A stretch of 64,000 nt of DNA, taken from Xiphophorus maculatus. Taxonomy: Eukaryota > Chordata > Actinopteri > Cyprinodontiformes > Poeciliidae. Where the stretch lies: positions 10,071,463 to 10,135,462 of the forward strand of contig NC_036456.1 in assembly GCF_002775205.1 (NCBI RefSeq), read 5' to 3'. This document shows, piece by piece, positions 1-11,261 of this stretch. Position 1 is the first letter of the stretch. Every line of letters starts with the position of its first letter. A program made the translations under genes and the position numbers. The notes below the pieces were generated by a model. That model made no database searches. It was not told the origin of the DNA and was given only the letters and a program-made list of their open reading frames with translations.

Positions 1-321
1 ATAGTGAATTTCATTTTTAACTTCAGGTGCAAACAATCTACTTTGTAAAAGCAAATCACACAATAGTAGAAGTAGCACAGCAATAACATGTTTATCTTGG
101 GACACAGTGGGGACAATGTGGAGGGAGGAAATCCCCGAAGCTCACTGTTGCAGAACTGCAGCACATTTCTTCAAACTGCCAGTATGCTTCTCTAATGAAA
201 CATTAATTGATAATTGTCACATATTTATACAGAGGGGTGCTAATAATTGTGCTAAAGAATGCTAATGTTGATCTCAGTCAGTCAGCCTGCCCCGGCGTAA
301 CCATTGTCTCCTGTGTGGCAG
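1..321 (+). other. rgp1 intron leading to the first visible exon
   Basis: This is non-coding sequence ending in the acceptor ...tgtgtggcag before base 322. The first visible exon enters in the last base of a codon, so an upstream coding exon must exist outside the window. I saw no start exon or other feature here. Confidence 0.75.
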
Positions 322-3300
322 CGAGATGTTGGCATGGGCCAGCGCCCAGATCCACTGCCAGTTTCATGCCAGTGAGAACAGAGTGGCCCTGCCAGCGCAG
401 GGCAACAAGCAGGACGTCCAGGCCGACAGCGACACCGTGCTGATTCCAAGCAGAGGTGAGCCCCACGACATCGGAGAGGGGCCGAAGGTCCAGATACATG
501 TGTCCGATATCAGATCTGCAACATATCTGGGCTGCTACCAGCGATTATTTTTGGGACTGATTATTCTATCAGTTTTTTTCCCCTGATGATTAATCAGATA
601 AAAAAAGAGGCACGTTTTGCAGATTTTTCATTTACGTATTTTTTATGCAATGTTAGAAATTAAATTATTGTAGATAAGCAAATTTAATTCCCTTTTTATA
701 TAAGACAAAACTGTCGTTGCCTAAAATGCAATAAAAACATTACTTAGTGTACGCTTGATCATTTGTTGTAAATAATGCAATTTCAGAAAAAAACTAAATA
801 TATTGTTTTTCTGCTTACAATGTAGGGCTGACCTGGTGATTATTTTTGGGGATTTTCTTCCTTTTTTCAGAATTTGAACTTAGAGAAGCGAAAGCTATGC
901 CATCTGGGGTAGAACATAGCCACGAAACTTTTTTAACTTAAATGTAAATATCTATAATTTTTGTACAGTTTTGACTAAATTAATGCTGAGTGAGTCTGTA
1001 TACAATGAATCGATTACTAAGTTAGTCGACGGTTATTTTGGTACTTGATTCATCACGATTAGCCTGATTAATTGTTTCAGCCTTATAGCGTATTTATTTT
1101 TTAAGTACAAATACCTCTGAAAGGGAATTTGTCAAAAACTTATTAGTAATAAATAAATAAATACATTTAAATATTAGGTCCAAAGATAAGGATTTAGAAT
1201 GTGCCACTAAGTCTTCATCTTTATTTTTTGCAGGAGAACGAGGGCAGTGTGTGCTGGACACACCTCCCAAAATACTGTTCTGTGACCTGCGCCTTGACCC
1301 CGGAGAAAGTAAAACGTGTACGTATTTTTACATGGTTTCTGTGGGGGGGCTTTTATCCTTGCATCTTTTACATATCCACGTATACCTGAGATCACCTATA
1401 GCAATTTTCTTTTGTATGACTTAATCAGTCTCTGATAGCACCAGAATGCTTTCTGTTGTTGCTTTGAGGTTTATTGGTTGTTTTTGTACAGCTTTATGAA
1501 TTTCCCTGCTAATTTAAATGTTGGGTGTAGAGAGGTTTCACATTTGAGCATAGAATATTTTGGCGTTGACCGTTACTGGCTGGTCTAAAATGAAAAAATC
1601 TGGTCAGTGAACACATCATGCGCAAGCACTGCAAGCTAGCTGTGCTAACAACAAATCGTAAGATTCTTGTTAGCTTAAAATGTCAACTCTAATTATTTTG
1701 TTCCTTTTCCAGAATATTAGTAAAACTCACTTGCGTCCTGTGACTCTGCCTGTGTTATTGTTCCTAAATAGTGATTGAATTTGGCTAAAATTTGTATTTG
1801 CCGCTAAGATGGGCTGGATATCCTGATCACTGCATCTGTATCACATTCACAACAGTTTTATTTTGTTGGTTTTTATCTCTGCTTTCCACCACACTACCTT
1901 CTCAGACTCCTACAGCGAGCTGGTTCCCGTAGATGGACCTCCTAGTTTTCGCGGTCAGGCAGTGAAGTACGTCTACAAGCTGACCATCGGCTGTCAGCGA
2001 GTCAACTCTCCCATCAAGTTGCTCCGAGTTCCTTTCAGAGTCCTGGTTCTGCAGGGTGAGAGAGCTTTGGATCGCTTCCGGCTGCGTTTGCTTTTATTTT
2101 GTCCGACCCTCTGTTCTTAGATTTGAGAGGAAATTCAGTGGAGAATAAAAACGGATGAAGTTAGACTTTTTCTTATCTAACCCACAGGAATGCCAGAGCC
2201 TCCGTTTCCTCACGATGAAGAAGTTTCTCCCTCCAACCCGTTTCTGGAGGAAGAGGAAGCAAGCCGGCGAGATGCGACAGCTTTGGAGAGAGCGCTGGAC
2301 ATGCTGATGGTCACCACCTCCAGACGATGCCCTCGTGAGTTGTTCATCAGTTTATCTTTCTTTGTTTGTGTGTTTCTTTTTTTTCTTTCTTCTCTTCTTT
2401 CTTTCTGTATTTATTTTTCTTTTTCTTTGTTCTTTTATTTTTTTTCTCTCTTACTTTCTTCTTGTCTTTTTGTTTGTTTCCTCCTTTGTCTCTTTCTTTT
2501 TTCTTTGTTTTCTTTTTCTGTTTCTTTTCTTTTTTATTTATTTATTTATCTTTCTTTGTTTTTTTCTGTTCTTTCATTATTAAAATTTTTATTTCTTTTA
2601 TTTTTTTACTTTTTGTATTTTATTTATTTTTCTCTATTTAATTTTTTTGTCTTTTGTGTTATTTATTTATTATTTCTTTCTCTTTTGTCTTTTTATTTAA
2701 GGGTACTGAGAAACAGAACCGTGCAGTGTCACTCTACAGATGCATACATATATATATTTACATAAACATTAATAGTGGATCAGATCAAAACAAAACTATC
2801 TTTTTTTGTACCTTTCCATTATTTGTACTTTACACATTTCCTCTGCTCTTCGTCACACCCAGACATGTTTAATATCACCAACACGCGAGGAAAAGTGGCA
2901 AAGTTCTGCATCTTTAAGACCGTTTACAGACTGGGAGAGGACATCGTCGGCACCTTCAACTTCTCCGAGGGAGACATTCCCTGCCTGCAGGTGAGTTTAC
3001 TGTGCAGTTGTAGCATTGCTTTCCAATATTTATTTTCTAAAACGCTTCGAATGTGTTTCCTAGTATTCGGTGAGCCTGCAAAGCGAGGAGGAGATCCAGC
3101 AGCAGTACCAGCGGCGACCTGGACAGGCCGTCAGCGTGACCGGACACGGCCGGCACCTGGAGTCCTGCCTCCACACCGCCTCCAGCCACTTCTCTCTGCC
3201 CATACCGCTCAACGTCACGCCGGGCTTCAGCACAGACATCGGTCAGTCGGAGGGTCATGTTCCAACGTCAAGTTGTTTAAAATGCTTTCGAAAATCCCTC

Positions 3301-4014
3301 TGAAAGTTTCAGACCATCAGAAATGTTCAAATTGATTTCAGTCGTAGTCATATTTTTATAAGCCTCCATTTAAAGAAAAGCTATACTCATAATGAGGAAT
3401 TTATTTAACATAAATTAAAGGTTTTTAAAGTCGTATTTCTGTCATTTTTCTGTCATAGAGGAAAGGCTGTACCTTAAGTGATACGTAAAAATAATAATTG
3501 GGTTCACAAGTTTTAATTTGTTTTAGTTTTTTCTAGAAACAGGTTCTAATTCACACATACATGCTTGATGTTATACATATAACTTCAGATAATATTTAAT
3601 TATCTGTACTTTATAAAGGTTGCAAACACTCTACAGATTTCTTGTAGTATTTGTTGCAAATGTAGCAGTTATTATATTAGTAGGGCATTTTTTTTACCTC
3701 TTTTGTTGTGAGAAATTAATTTATCAAACATTTTACTGTAAAAGTTTTTAGACACCATCTTCATCGACTCTCCTTGCTCTCGCCCTTCAGTGACTCTGAG
3801 GTGGCGCCTGCACTTTGAATTCGTCACGGCCCGTGAGCCGATGGAACCGCCCACCGTTCTTCAGAACCAATCAGAGGTGACCGTCTGGGCCGGGGCGGAG
3901 CACGTCGACGTGGACACCTTCAGCTGGAACCTGCCCGTCAAAGTGCTGCCCACAAACCCAGCGCTGGCGTCCTACGTGTCCCAGTTCACTGGCACCAACA
4001 GCATCAACATCTGA
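322..4014 (+). CDS. rgp1: RGP1 homologue, RAB6A-GEF complex partner protein 2 (5' partial)
   Basis: Rgp1 pairs with Ric1 to form the guanine-nucleotide exchange factor for Rab6A at the Golgi, acting in retrograde endosome-to-Golgi traffic (family knowledge). Seven coding exons are visible: 322-455, 1234-1317, 1906-2055, 2188-2334, 2863-2990, 3064-3241 and 3791-4014, all with AG/GT borders and consistent phases, giving 347 residues and a TGA stop. Peptides closely match human RGP1, for example [18 protein letters not shown] in the first exon, [17 protein letters not shown] in the third and [13 protein letters not shown] in the last. Human RGP1 is about 391 residues, so roughly 40 N-terminal residues (the MIEVV start) are missing; no such exon lies in bases 1-321. 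The fifth intron-exon junction at 2335 runs straight into a long pyrimidine tract. The gene converges on msmp. Identity is near certain. Confidence 0.96.
528..1085. repeat. ATCGATTA-type interspersed repeat (hAT-like MITE, degenerate)
   Basis: The left end begins gggctgctaccagcgatt and the right end has tgaatcgattactaagttag followed by gattaattgtttcagcc. These are the hallmark words of a fish MITE family whose ends read gggctg...cagccc around ATCGATTA motifs. A second left-end-like word (agggctgacctggtgatt) occurs at about 825, so this may be two overlapping copies. Related segments occur at 24724-24810 and 55925-56385. It lies in an rgp1 intron. The family assignment is from recalled consensus and is moderate. 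Confidence 0.45.
2341..2700 (+). repeat. Long T/C-rich (TTTC/TTTA) low-complexity tract in rgp1 intron
   Basis: About 360 bases are almost purely pyrimidine on the + strand (tttcttt, ttttattt, ctttctttc units), starting a few bases after the splice donor at 2335. There is no phase-keeping code; the open frames across it are compositional. The remainder of this intron, to 2862, is unremarkable. Confidence 0.85.
3242..3790 (+). other. rgp1 last intron
   Basis: AT-rich intron between the donor gtcagt at 3242 and the acceptor cccttcag at 3790. No repeat family or RNA gene was recognised. The rgp1 introns at 1318-1905 and 456-527/1086-1233 likewise hold nothing recognisable. Confidence 0.7.
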
Positions 4015-4796
4015 CCTCCAGAGCTGCACAGTTTTTAAGACTCGTGTGAGTGTGTGTGTGTGTGTGTGTGTGTTTTCTTTTTAAAGGTAACTAATATTTT
4101 CACAGAGTTGCATATTTCCAGAAGAAATAAGCATCCAGAGTTGGTGGATTCAAATTGTATTGAAACAAACTGTATACGTCGCCTTTTTTTGGCTTTTTAA
4201 AATTTTTAGAAAAATGCAACTTTTTCTTTTTGGTGTTTATTTATTTTTGAGTCTGCTTTATGCATGAACAGCTTTTATTTTTATTATTTGAAGCCAGCAT
4301 TACTCATACAAGATGCTTTTTTCTTTACAAGTTCTTTTCTTTGAGCTCCTGTAAGAAGCACAAGGATATATTAAAAGTTTAACCTCAAATTTTCTTTCTT
4401 TATTTTAGACAAGAGTGTCATCTCCAGGTTAAATGAGTTACAGCAGAAAACAGGTGAACAGAAATACATAGAAAGTATGCATTCTTGCTTATATTTACAT
4501 TACTACATTGTTTTGACAAAAGGTTTGTTTAGCAAAGAACATTAAATCAGTTAAACATGCAAACGTTTTACTGAATTTTTAAAGCACGGTTGATTATGGA
4601 AATAAAATAGATTCAAAAGAATGTAGAATATTTACTTTAATACTTGCAAGAAGATTACTGAGTAAGAAATGTCATACATAAACACAAAAGGCTGCTTTTC
4701 TGAATTTTTGTCTTGCAAAGACAGATTCTTAATACGGAAACTCACAGACGGTGTTTAATATAGGTTCATTAAAACAAAAAAGGCATTTTCTGATAT
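4015..4796. other. Convergent 3' UTR region of rgp1 and msmp
   Basis: The stop codons of rgp1 (+, 4014) and msmp (-, 4797) face each other across 782 bases. A short (GT)n run lies at about 4050-4073. A plus-strand AATAAA is at 4601-4606 (candidate rgp1 polyA signal). A minus-strand AATAAA (TTTATT on +) is at 4399-4404 (candidate msmp signal). If both are used, the two 3' ends overlap by about 200 bases. Confidence 0.5.
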
Positions 4797-5648
4797 TCAG
4801 GTGCAGGTTAAGCTGCTGTTGGTCTCTGTGCGGATCCCCCCGTCGAGCTGCAGCTGCAGCGATCCGTGGCTGGGGTCCCTGTCCGTTTCGCCCGGGGTGC
4901 ACGGCAGGCGGGGGTCAGCTGTCTGGACCAGAAACGCTTTGCAGGTCACTGGCTCCACCCTCACCTCACACCAGGCAGGGAAGTCCACCGGTCGATGCAC
5001 CCTGCACAGTATTAGACACGGCCTTTGTGTACAGCTCAGGATTCCTTACGCTGCATGTTATTAATGTGTGTGTTGTTCAAAAGTGCAGAAAAAATTGCTA
5101 TAAACCACTACTGTACGCTCTAAATACAGTAGATCTGCTAGATAAAGCCTGTATTTGTTTGAAAAAAAATCTAGAACTTTTCATATGAGGATCGATTACT
5201 TCATGTATTCTAAACATCTAAAGCTGAATTCTGGGTCAGCAGTGTTTTGTTTCTAAATGAAAGATACGGCTCCCCACCCAGGGCACCATTACTAAGGAGT
5301 GGCAGCACAAGCACACAAAAAAGTATCATTTAAATGTTAGTTACTCTTGTGATGTCTAATTCTGCTCATTTTCGTTTTCCACTAATGGGGAGTGTTAGAC
5401 AACGTAAGAAAATACTGTGGCTTTGCACTGCAGACGGTTAAATGACATAGATGAAGCAGTGTGACTCACAGTTTATTATTTATAGTAAAAAGAAATGTAT
5501 AAATCAATTAATTAAAAAGTAAAAATGTAGACTGATCAACGTTGCAATTAATTATTGTTCCCTTATCAACGATTTCTAAATTCATTAATTCTTTATTGTA
5601 TTTGTAAAACACTAAACTACAAATACCTTTTCAGCATATATACATATA

Positions 5649-5694
<46 letters not shown>

Positions 5695-6422
5695 GTTCTT
5701 TCACATTGTCTCAATTATATATATATATATAATTGAGACAATGTGAAAGAGCATTTTTTGATAATTTAGGTTACTTTTAGTTAAAAAAAAATATATATAT
5801 ATATATACGTATATTTACACTCTACAAACTAATTATCATCCCTACTGATCATTTGCTCTTTGGATCATTTATCTTATGGTGATGACATGAGAAGGCCTCT
5901 TTACCATCACCCTAATCTTCAGGTTCATAGGTTCTCTGTCAGAGTTGAGTCTCTGCGCCGCTCCGTAGCATTAACAATAAACGGAAACGTGTTTTTGTAA
6001 GGAAAACATTACTGTAACATACGTCTGCCAGGGGTCTGAGTACCTCCGCTGTTACATATAGGCTGTGTGCATCTGGACACCGAGCGATTCTGGGTGTTTG
6101 TGTTACTCACGTCTCACAGCAACCGACTCCAACAGGGTGCAAACAGGTGCACTGCATGCAGGCGTTATCCATCCAGGTCTCCCCCAGGGCGTACCGCCTC
6201 CCCTCGAACTCACACAGAGCTGGGACGACACATGGAAAACCGCAGTTCAGATCGTTTTTAAAAAATAAAAAAAGCATTCTTTTAGATGAAATAATGAGAG
6301 GATTTCTCACCTCTGGAGTTGAAGTGGCACTCAAGAGGCGCTGCGGAGCCACCGCCGGCCCAGAGCAGAAGAAACCCTGCGGCTGCGACCGTCCAGTTAA
6401 CCACGGCGAGCTCCATCTTCAT
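4797..6422 (-). CDS. msmp: Microseminoprotein, prostate-associated homologue (secreted cysteine-rich protein)
   Basis: Three exons on the minus strand, 6422-6311, 6219-6111 and 5001-4797, join in frame to 141 residues. Residues 1 to about 27 form a signal peptide (basic start, then AAAGFLLLW). The mature part keeps the beta-microseminoprotein cysteine pattern; the core CMQCTCLHPVGVGCCET and the following RPVDFPAWCEV align closely with human MSMP. MSMP is a secreted chemotactic protein reported as a CCR2 ligand (family knowledge). The start at 6422 is the first ATG after a TATA-like element; a second in-frame ATG at 6416 would remove two residues. In human, MSMP also neighbours RGP1, which supports the call. 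The tail is less conserved than the cysteine core. Confidence 0.93.
5002..6110 (-). other. msmp intron 2 with (TA)n runs and a long hairpin
   Basis: This 1.1-kb intron contains (TA)n at about 5651-5690, a near-perfect inverted repeat at 5691-5757 and a further AT run near 5791-5808. No coding exon was recognised in the remainder. Confidence 0.7.
5691..5757. repeat. Near-perfect inverted repeat (about 26-bp arms plus AT core)
   Basis: The left arm reads ttctttcacattgtctcaatt and the right arm aattgagacaatgtgaaaga. The arms, including flanking AAAT/ATTT, are complementary with one mismatch (T versus C in the outer part). They enclose an alternating TA core, which is itself self-complementary, so the hairpin has almost no loop. 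Confidence 0.85.
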
Positions 6423-6457
6423 CTTCTCCCGATTCCTCGTCTCCTTATGTTCCCTCG

Positions 6458-6463
6458 CTTATA
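6458..6463 (-). promoter_or_regulatory. Candidate TATA box of msmp
   Basis: On the minus strand the sequence reads GTATAAGCG, placing TATAAG about 36-41 bases upstream of the ATG at 6422. A start about 30 bases downstream would give a 5' UTR of roughly ten bases, which is short but possible. No other element was identified. Confidence 0.35.
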
Positions 6464-7061
6464 CATCCGGAGGCTTTAAGTCCGTGCCGTGGAGGTGTGG
6501 TCGCCATGTGGCCCGTGGCCCTGGCTGTGGAAAGTGGCGCCATCCATCAGGAATGAGGAGGTCCTGTTGTTTGGAGTGGAGTGGGGGTGGCCAGAGGGTG
6601 GACAGAAGTGAATCCTGTATCTTTTCATGGGTTTGGCACCGCAGAGATGCTCTCGCTGTGCTTCAGCAGGCATGAAAGTCAGAAAGTGATAGAAACAATG
6701 ACACATCCATGTGGTGACTAAGCAATGGAGGGGCAGAGGAGAGGTGAGCTGGAGGACAATGAGAGAGAGGCCCAAGGAGGAGGAGATGCAGAGGGATTGG
6801 ATGTATTTACTGTTATTCATCACTGGCAAAATCCTTTCCTAGTTTAGAACTGATCAGAAAGCCGAAGCTATTTCAAACAGTCTAAATGTTAGGATATAGT
6901 AAGAAAACACATGCGAGGCAAAACAACGTCATGGCCACTCAATGCTAACGGTCTTTAAACTGAGACTCCAGTAGATCTCTGGATGTGATCTACTGGAGAT
7001 CAGACATTTTTTAAACATGTTCCTGAAACCTTAAAGTCTTCTTACAATCTAGAATAATAAA

Positions 7062-8025
7062 AATTGAAGATCTGGAGGAATTTAAAATGGCTCAAATTTT
7101 GTTGAAGGCATCAAATAAACTGCTACCTGAGCACATACAGAGCATGTTTTTGAAAGAGAAGGGAAGATCTAACTTACTCAGACTTAAGGATTTGTAGTGT
7201 ACGCACAGCAGGAAGGAGCTTTTGTAGTTCAATTCATGATGTAAAAAATTATGGAGCAAAAAAATAAAGTCAAAATTTAATACAATTTAAAGCAAAATAT
7301 AAGGAGGACATTTTCACAATATATATGGGTAAGAGAGAGGGCTGCACAGTGGAACAGTAGGTAGGACTGTTGCCTTGTCCTGGGTTCGATTCCCGGCCCG
7401 GGGTCTTTCTGCACGGAGTTTGCATGTTCTCCCTGTGCATGGTGGGTTCTCTCCAGGTACTCAAGCTTCCTCCCACAGCCCAAAAAACATGACTGTCAGG
7501 TTAATTGTTCTCTCTAAGTTCTCCGTAGGTGTGAGTGTGTGTGTGCATAGTTGTCTGTCCTGTCTGTTTCTGTGTTGCCCTGCGACAGACTGGCGACATG
7601 TCCAGGGTGACCCCTGCCTCTCGCCCAGAACGTAGCAGGAGCAGCTAAAATGGATGGATGGATGGATGGATGGATGGATGGATGGATGGATGGGTAAGAG
7701 AGAGCACTAATGTGTGTGTACATTGAGGCTAACACATATGAGTGTGTGGGTATGGATGTACTTTATATTGGACATAGGTAAACATACGTAATCCTAAACC
7801 TAGAAAAAATGGAAAATTAATTATCCTATGTCCTTTTGTTTATTTATTAATGAGGGTCCATCTGAAAATATGGTATGAGTTTATGGGGTGGAAGTTCATA
7901 AGTTTCTTACTTCTTCCTACTCCTTTTCAAGCATTATGATACAAAAATATATGTCTTTTGCATTCCTTGTTCATGTGTGCTATTTTATACTGCTAGCATG
8001 TTCAAAATAAGTAAATAAATAAACC
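7062..8025 (+). mobile_element. L2-like non-LTR retrotransposon, 3' fragment, interrupted by a SINE
   Basis: Bases 7087-7195 encode KASNKLLPEHIQSMFLKEKG and then a stop, which resembles the C-terminus of L2-type reverse transcriptase ORFs in fish. After the SINE, the sequence resumes with a typical L2-like 3' UTR (gacttcttcctactcctttt-type text at about 7909-7930). It ends in catgttcaaaataagtaaat, the usual terminal repeat style. Only the 3' end is present, so it is a dead 5'-truncated copy. Confidence 0.6.
7340..7689 (+). mobile_element. V-SINE-like tRNA-derived SINE with (TGGA)n tail
   Basis: The head has a tRNA-like B box (gggttcgattcccggcccgg). A conserved central block follows (ggagtttgcatgttctccct ... 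tcctcccacagcc), as in fish V-SINEs, and the tail is (TGGA)n at about 7652-7691. A 15-bp direct repeat, atgggtaagagagag, flanks the element at 7325-7339 and 7690-7704 and is its target-site duplication. It is a SINE and not a functional tRNA gene. Confidence 0.8.
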
Positions 8026-8789
8026 ATTTTGAACCATTTATCTGCATGGTTTCCCAATAGAACATTGTCTGAACCATAACACCTAGACTACGAGCTTGTC
8101 TTCTTCCTACTGGGTATTTTTGACTCTTTCCCTTATTATCAACAAGGATCTCCACACTTACAGCTTCAAATAGAAGTTTGCAAACATTCCTCACAACCAT
8201 GAATTTAATCTTCTACTGTGTTTTTAATGATTTGACCAATGGAAACTGAAATAAAGAAAGTTATTTCTTTATAAGGTACATCCATGCATTGATTTCTGCT
8301 CACTTGAATGGCTTACATTGGCGACAATGTTATGAAGACCTGTGTATCATCTACGTTGCTATAGTAACCTACTGTATCTTGTTATTTAACAGCAACTATA
8401 TAAAACGAAGTGCAACATCAAAATATTTGAAACTCATGATTAGGACGTTTCAGAAGTTTTTCTCAGTTTTCGGCATCAATTGATGCACTGTAAAAATTTA
8501 AATCAAAACCTGTTGTACGTTTATTGTTTACCACAAATATAAATATGGGCATTTCTAGCAGGGATTAAGCTATTAATCTCTTGTCTCAGTATCAAAACAT
8601 AAGGGCTGCAAAACGTTTGTTAACAGATCTACATAAACTTGGTACCAACTTTGTTTTTCACAGAAAACAAGTCAAGATGTCAGCAGTCGGCATGTTGTCA
8701 TCTGACCTGATTTTACAGTGATCTGAAAAATGATTAGTTCCTCCACTCAAACTTGTTTACCATCTGTGGACAGAGTTCAAGATCAGAGG

Positions 8790-9235
8790 AAAAATCCACC
8801 CAGATCTTCCACAAGCGGCCCCGGGGCCTCGTAACCTTCCGTCTTCTCTGACACCTCCAACATTGCTGGACGGTGTTGACGAGTCCCTCCGATTATAGCC
8901 ACAGGAATTTTTTCATCCGCTTGATCTCTTTGACTCAAAGTTCCCTCTTCCATTATGTACAAGTCTTATGGACCAGCCGGAGCTCTTTTTTTATTTCATC
9001 CAATAAAGCTGCAGAGGAATTCACACTCCTCATGTTCAAACTTGGGTGGTACTGGGCTCTTTGGAGATTGCGGGTCACTTCAAACGTGTCGACTCAGAGC
9101 TCACGCCCTGAATCGTCCAGTGTGCTGCGGTCTGCGATGAGAAGGGCGGATGTTTCGAAACTGAAGATGAGGATTTTCCTGTCCTGTCTTCACACTTCAT
9201 GGACATGCACTTCATTGGAGACAATGGCATTTTAA
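8790..9235 (-). pseudogene. Possible relic of a fish NLR (NLRC3-like) N-terminal exon
   Basis: Read on the minus strand, the part around 9215-9180 translates as SPMKCMSMKCEDR. This recalls the SPxxCxSMKxDR repeat found in the N-terminal exons of fish NLRC3-like proteins. Further along, another frame gives ALLDEIKKELRLVHK, which could be the following helical segment. Stops and frame changes interrupt the rest. The match is by memory of a motif and is weak; the region could equally be an unrelated decayed exon. Confidence 0.25.
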
Positions 9236-10209
9236 CTGGGGGGAAACTTTGAAAGTGCCCGTGTCTTTCATCATGACATAGTCTTTGGAATGAAAACTAG
9301 TTGCACTGATTGAACTTCAAAACTAGAAAAAAAAACATTTTGCTCATCGTCTTTATTTAATGTTTACATATCTTCTATTCGGTAGAAAATGTTCTGCCAT
9401 AAATATATTGCATTAGATGCATAGATTTGTATGCTTTTCTTGATTTTTTGCATTTTCTCCCGCCCATTTTTGCCCAATAAAAGATAAATCAATACATCAA
9501 AGTCCAGGAAGTATCTATCCATTATATTTTATTTCAAGCTGTTGATTGTGTATTTTAAGATCTGGCCTTTGCAGATATTGTTTTGGGACATCGACCACCA
9601 GACAGACAGCCACATTTGCAGAATATGAGATAATCTGAGAAGTAACTGATAATGCAGCACGCGTAAGCCATTCACTTCACTTCCGCCTAATTTTCTGTGT
9701 GTTTTGATAATATTTACCTCGGATCATAAACATTTCCAACCTTTGCTGCAGTTTTTTCACTCTGTCCTTTTCATTTGGGTGGATTTCAGTTACATCTGTT
9801 GGATGTGAAAATTTTGAATCATTGTTCTTTGCAGGCAGCAATCATTTAGCTCCTTTTGGCACCTTTTGTTTTAAAATAAAAAGGCTTCTCTTTGTGATAT
9901 CGTTTGATAAAATATGCTTAATTAACGCCCACAACAATGTTGACGTGTTTGTTTACATAAGTGCTAGGGCGGCATACGGGTCAGTCCTAGAAACCAAAAC
10001 TGCTAATCCTGGACAATATTAAGCTTAGAAATGTATTGAGGACCATCTGACAAATGCATTACAATGATTACAATTTATATCTTGAATATTTATTAATGAG
10101 GAAATGTAATAACTGGACTTCATGCCCTGGAAGTATTGCATCGGGGTATCATGCTCTATGCCTAAGGTTCTGGATTTTGTACAGTTTTTGACACAGAAGT
10201 CTGAATTCA

Positions 10210-10500
10210 GTTATTTGTATGGGTGGGTGGGTGCTTTTTGCAGTATAATGTAAATGCTACATTGCCCCTGCAGGCTTGTATATCTTTGGAAAATGACGTT
10301 AGGGGAGAAATGATTCAGATTATCCCATTGCATTATGATGTTTCCTCTCCACAGTATAATGGTAGTGAGTGGGGTGGTGACCCTGATAGGTTACTCAAAC
10401 AGAGGGAATCCCTTTGGATCTCTACCCTTCAAACCTTTGCTCCAAAGGGACTGAAGCATGAGTTATTTCTGAATGTGATTATTTTTGTTGAATAAACCTT
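10210..10500 (+). mobile_element. Penelope-like retroelement, 3' fragment (GIY-YIG C-terminal part)
   Basis: The 90-codon frame at 10223-10495 ends with GGDPDRLLKQRESLWISTLQ followed by TFAPKGLKHELFL. The pattern GGD..LL.QRE..WI..L.T..P.GLN is diagnostic of the C-terminal end of the endonuclease in Penelope-like elements. The upstream half does not show a clean GIY-YIG core and no reverse transcriptase is present, so this is a truncated copy. Confidence 0.6.
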
Positions 10501-11163
10501 TTGACACCTAAACAGAGATTAGCTTTAACATGAGTGCTAATGTCATGTTGCTTAGAAACATTTATAAGTTAAAATCCTCCTCTTTAAATGTGTCGCTTGG
10601 AAATACCTCCACTGGCCTAATATAATGTGGAAGTAACTCAAACCGCATCATGTCAGACCTTTTGAACTTAGGTGTTTACTGTCTTTTAGGGCTTTGGACA
10701 ATAAAAGCTGAGAGTGAAATGATAATGACCAACAAAGATATTTGCTGGGAAGATTTGAATGCCCTAAAATTAAAACTGACTGCCACTACTTTATCCATCA
10801 CTCATTTAATAAGTAGAAAATGTCTAGTTTTTGGTAAAAAAAAAAAAAAAAAAAGTTAAAAAAAGATGTGAAAATTAACAGTATATATTTTCAGATGAAA
10901 CAATTGTTGTGCATGTTTATTTAAAAATTTCCTGTTATGTGAAATAGTATATTTCCATAGTGGATTCTGTAACATCAGATATTCTGGAACAGGTTAAGTG
11001 AAAAGGGATTTCACAGTTGTTTTGAAAATTATAGTTCATGCATTCGGTGTTACACTTTCAAAGGAATACATTGACACCTTTTACATGACCATACAGCTTC
11101 CAAGACTAATTTGAATGCACTTGTTCCAAAGTACTTGAACACGCAATTCACTCGACTTTAAGA

Positions 11164-11164
<1 letters not shown>

Positions 11165-11257
<93 letters not shown>
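11165..11257. repeat. (TA)n microsatellite, 93 bp
   Basis: Uninterrupted alternating TA about 500 bp upstream of the pik3c3 start codon. It is self-complementary. Open frames reading YIYIYI here are compositional. Confidence 0.97.

Positions 11258-11261
<4 letters not shown>

Noticed and set aside
7340..7420. tRNA gene suggested by a good B box
   Set aside because: It belongs to a SINE with a target-site duplication and a (TGGA)n tail. The same reasoning applies at 20226 and 45821.
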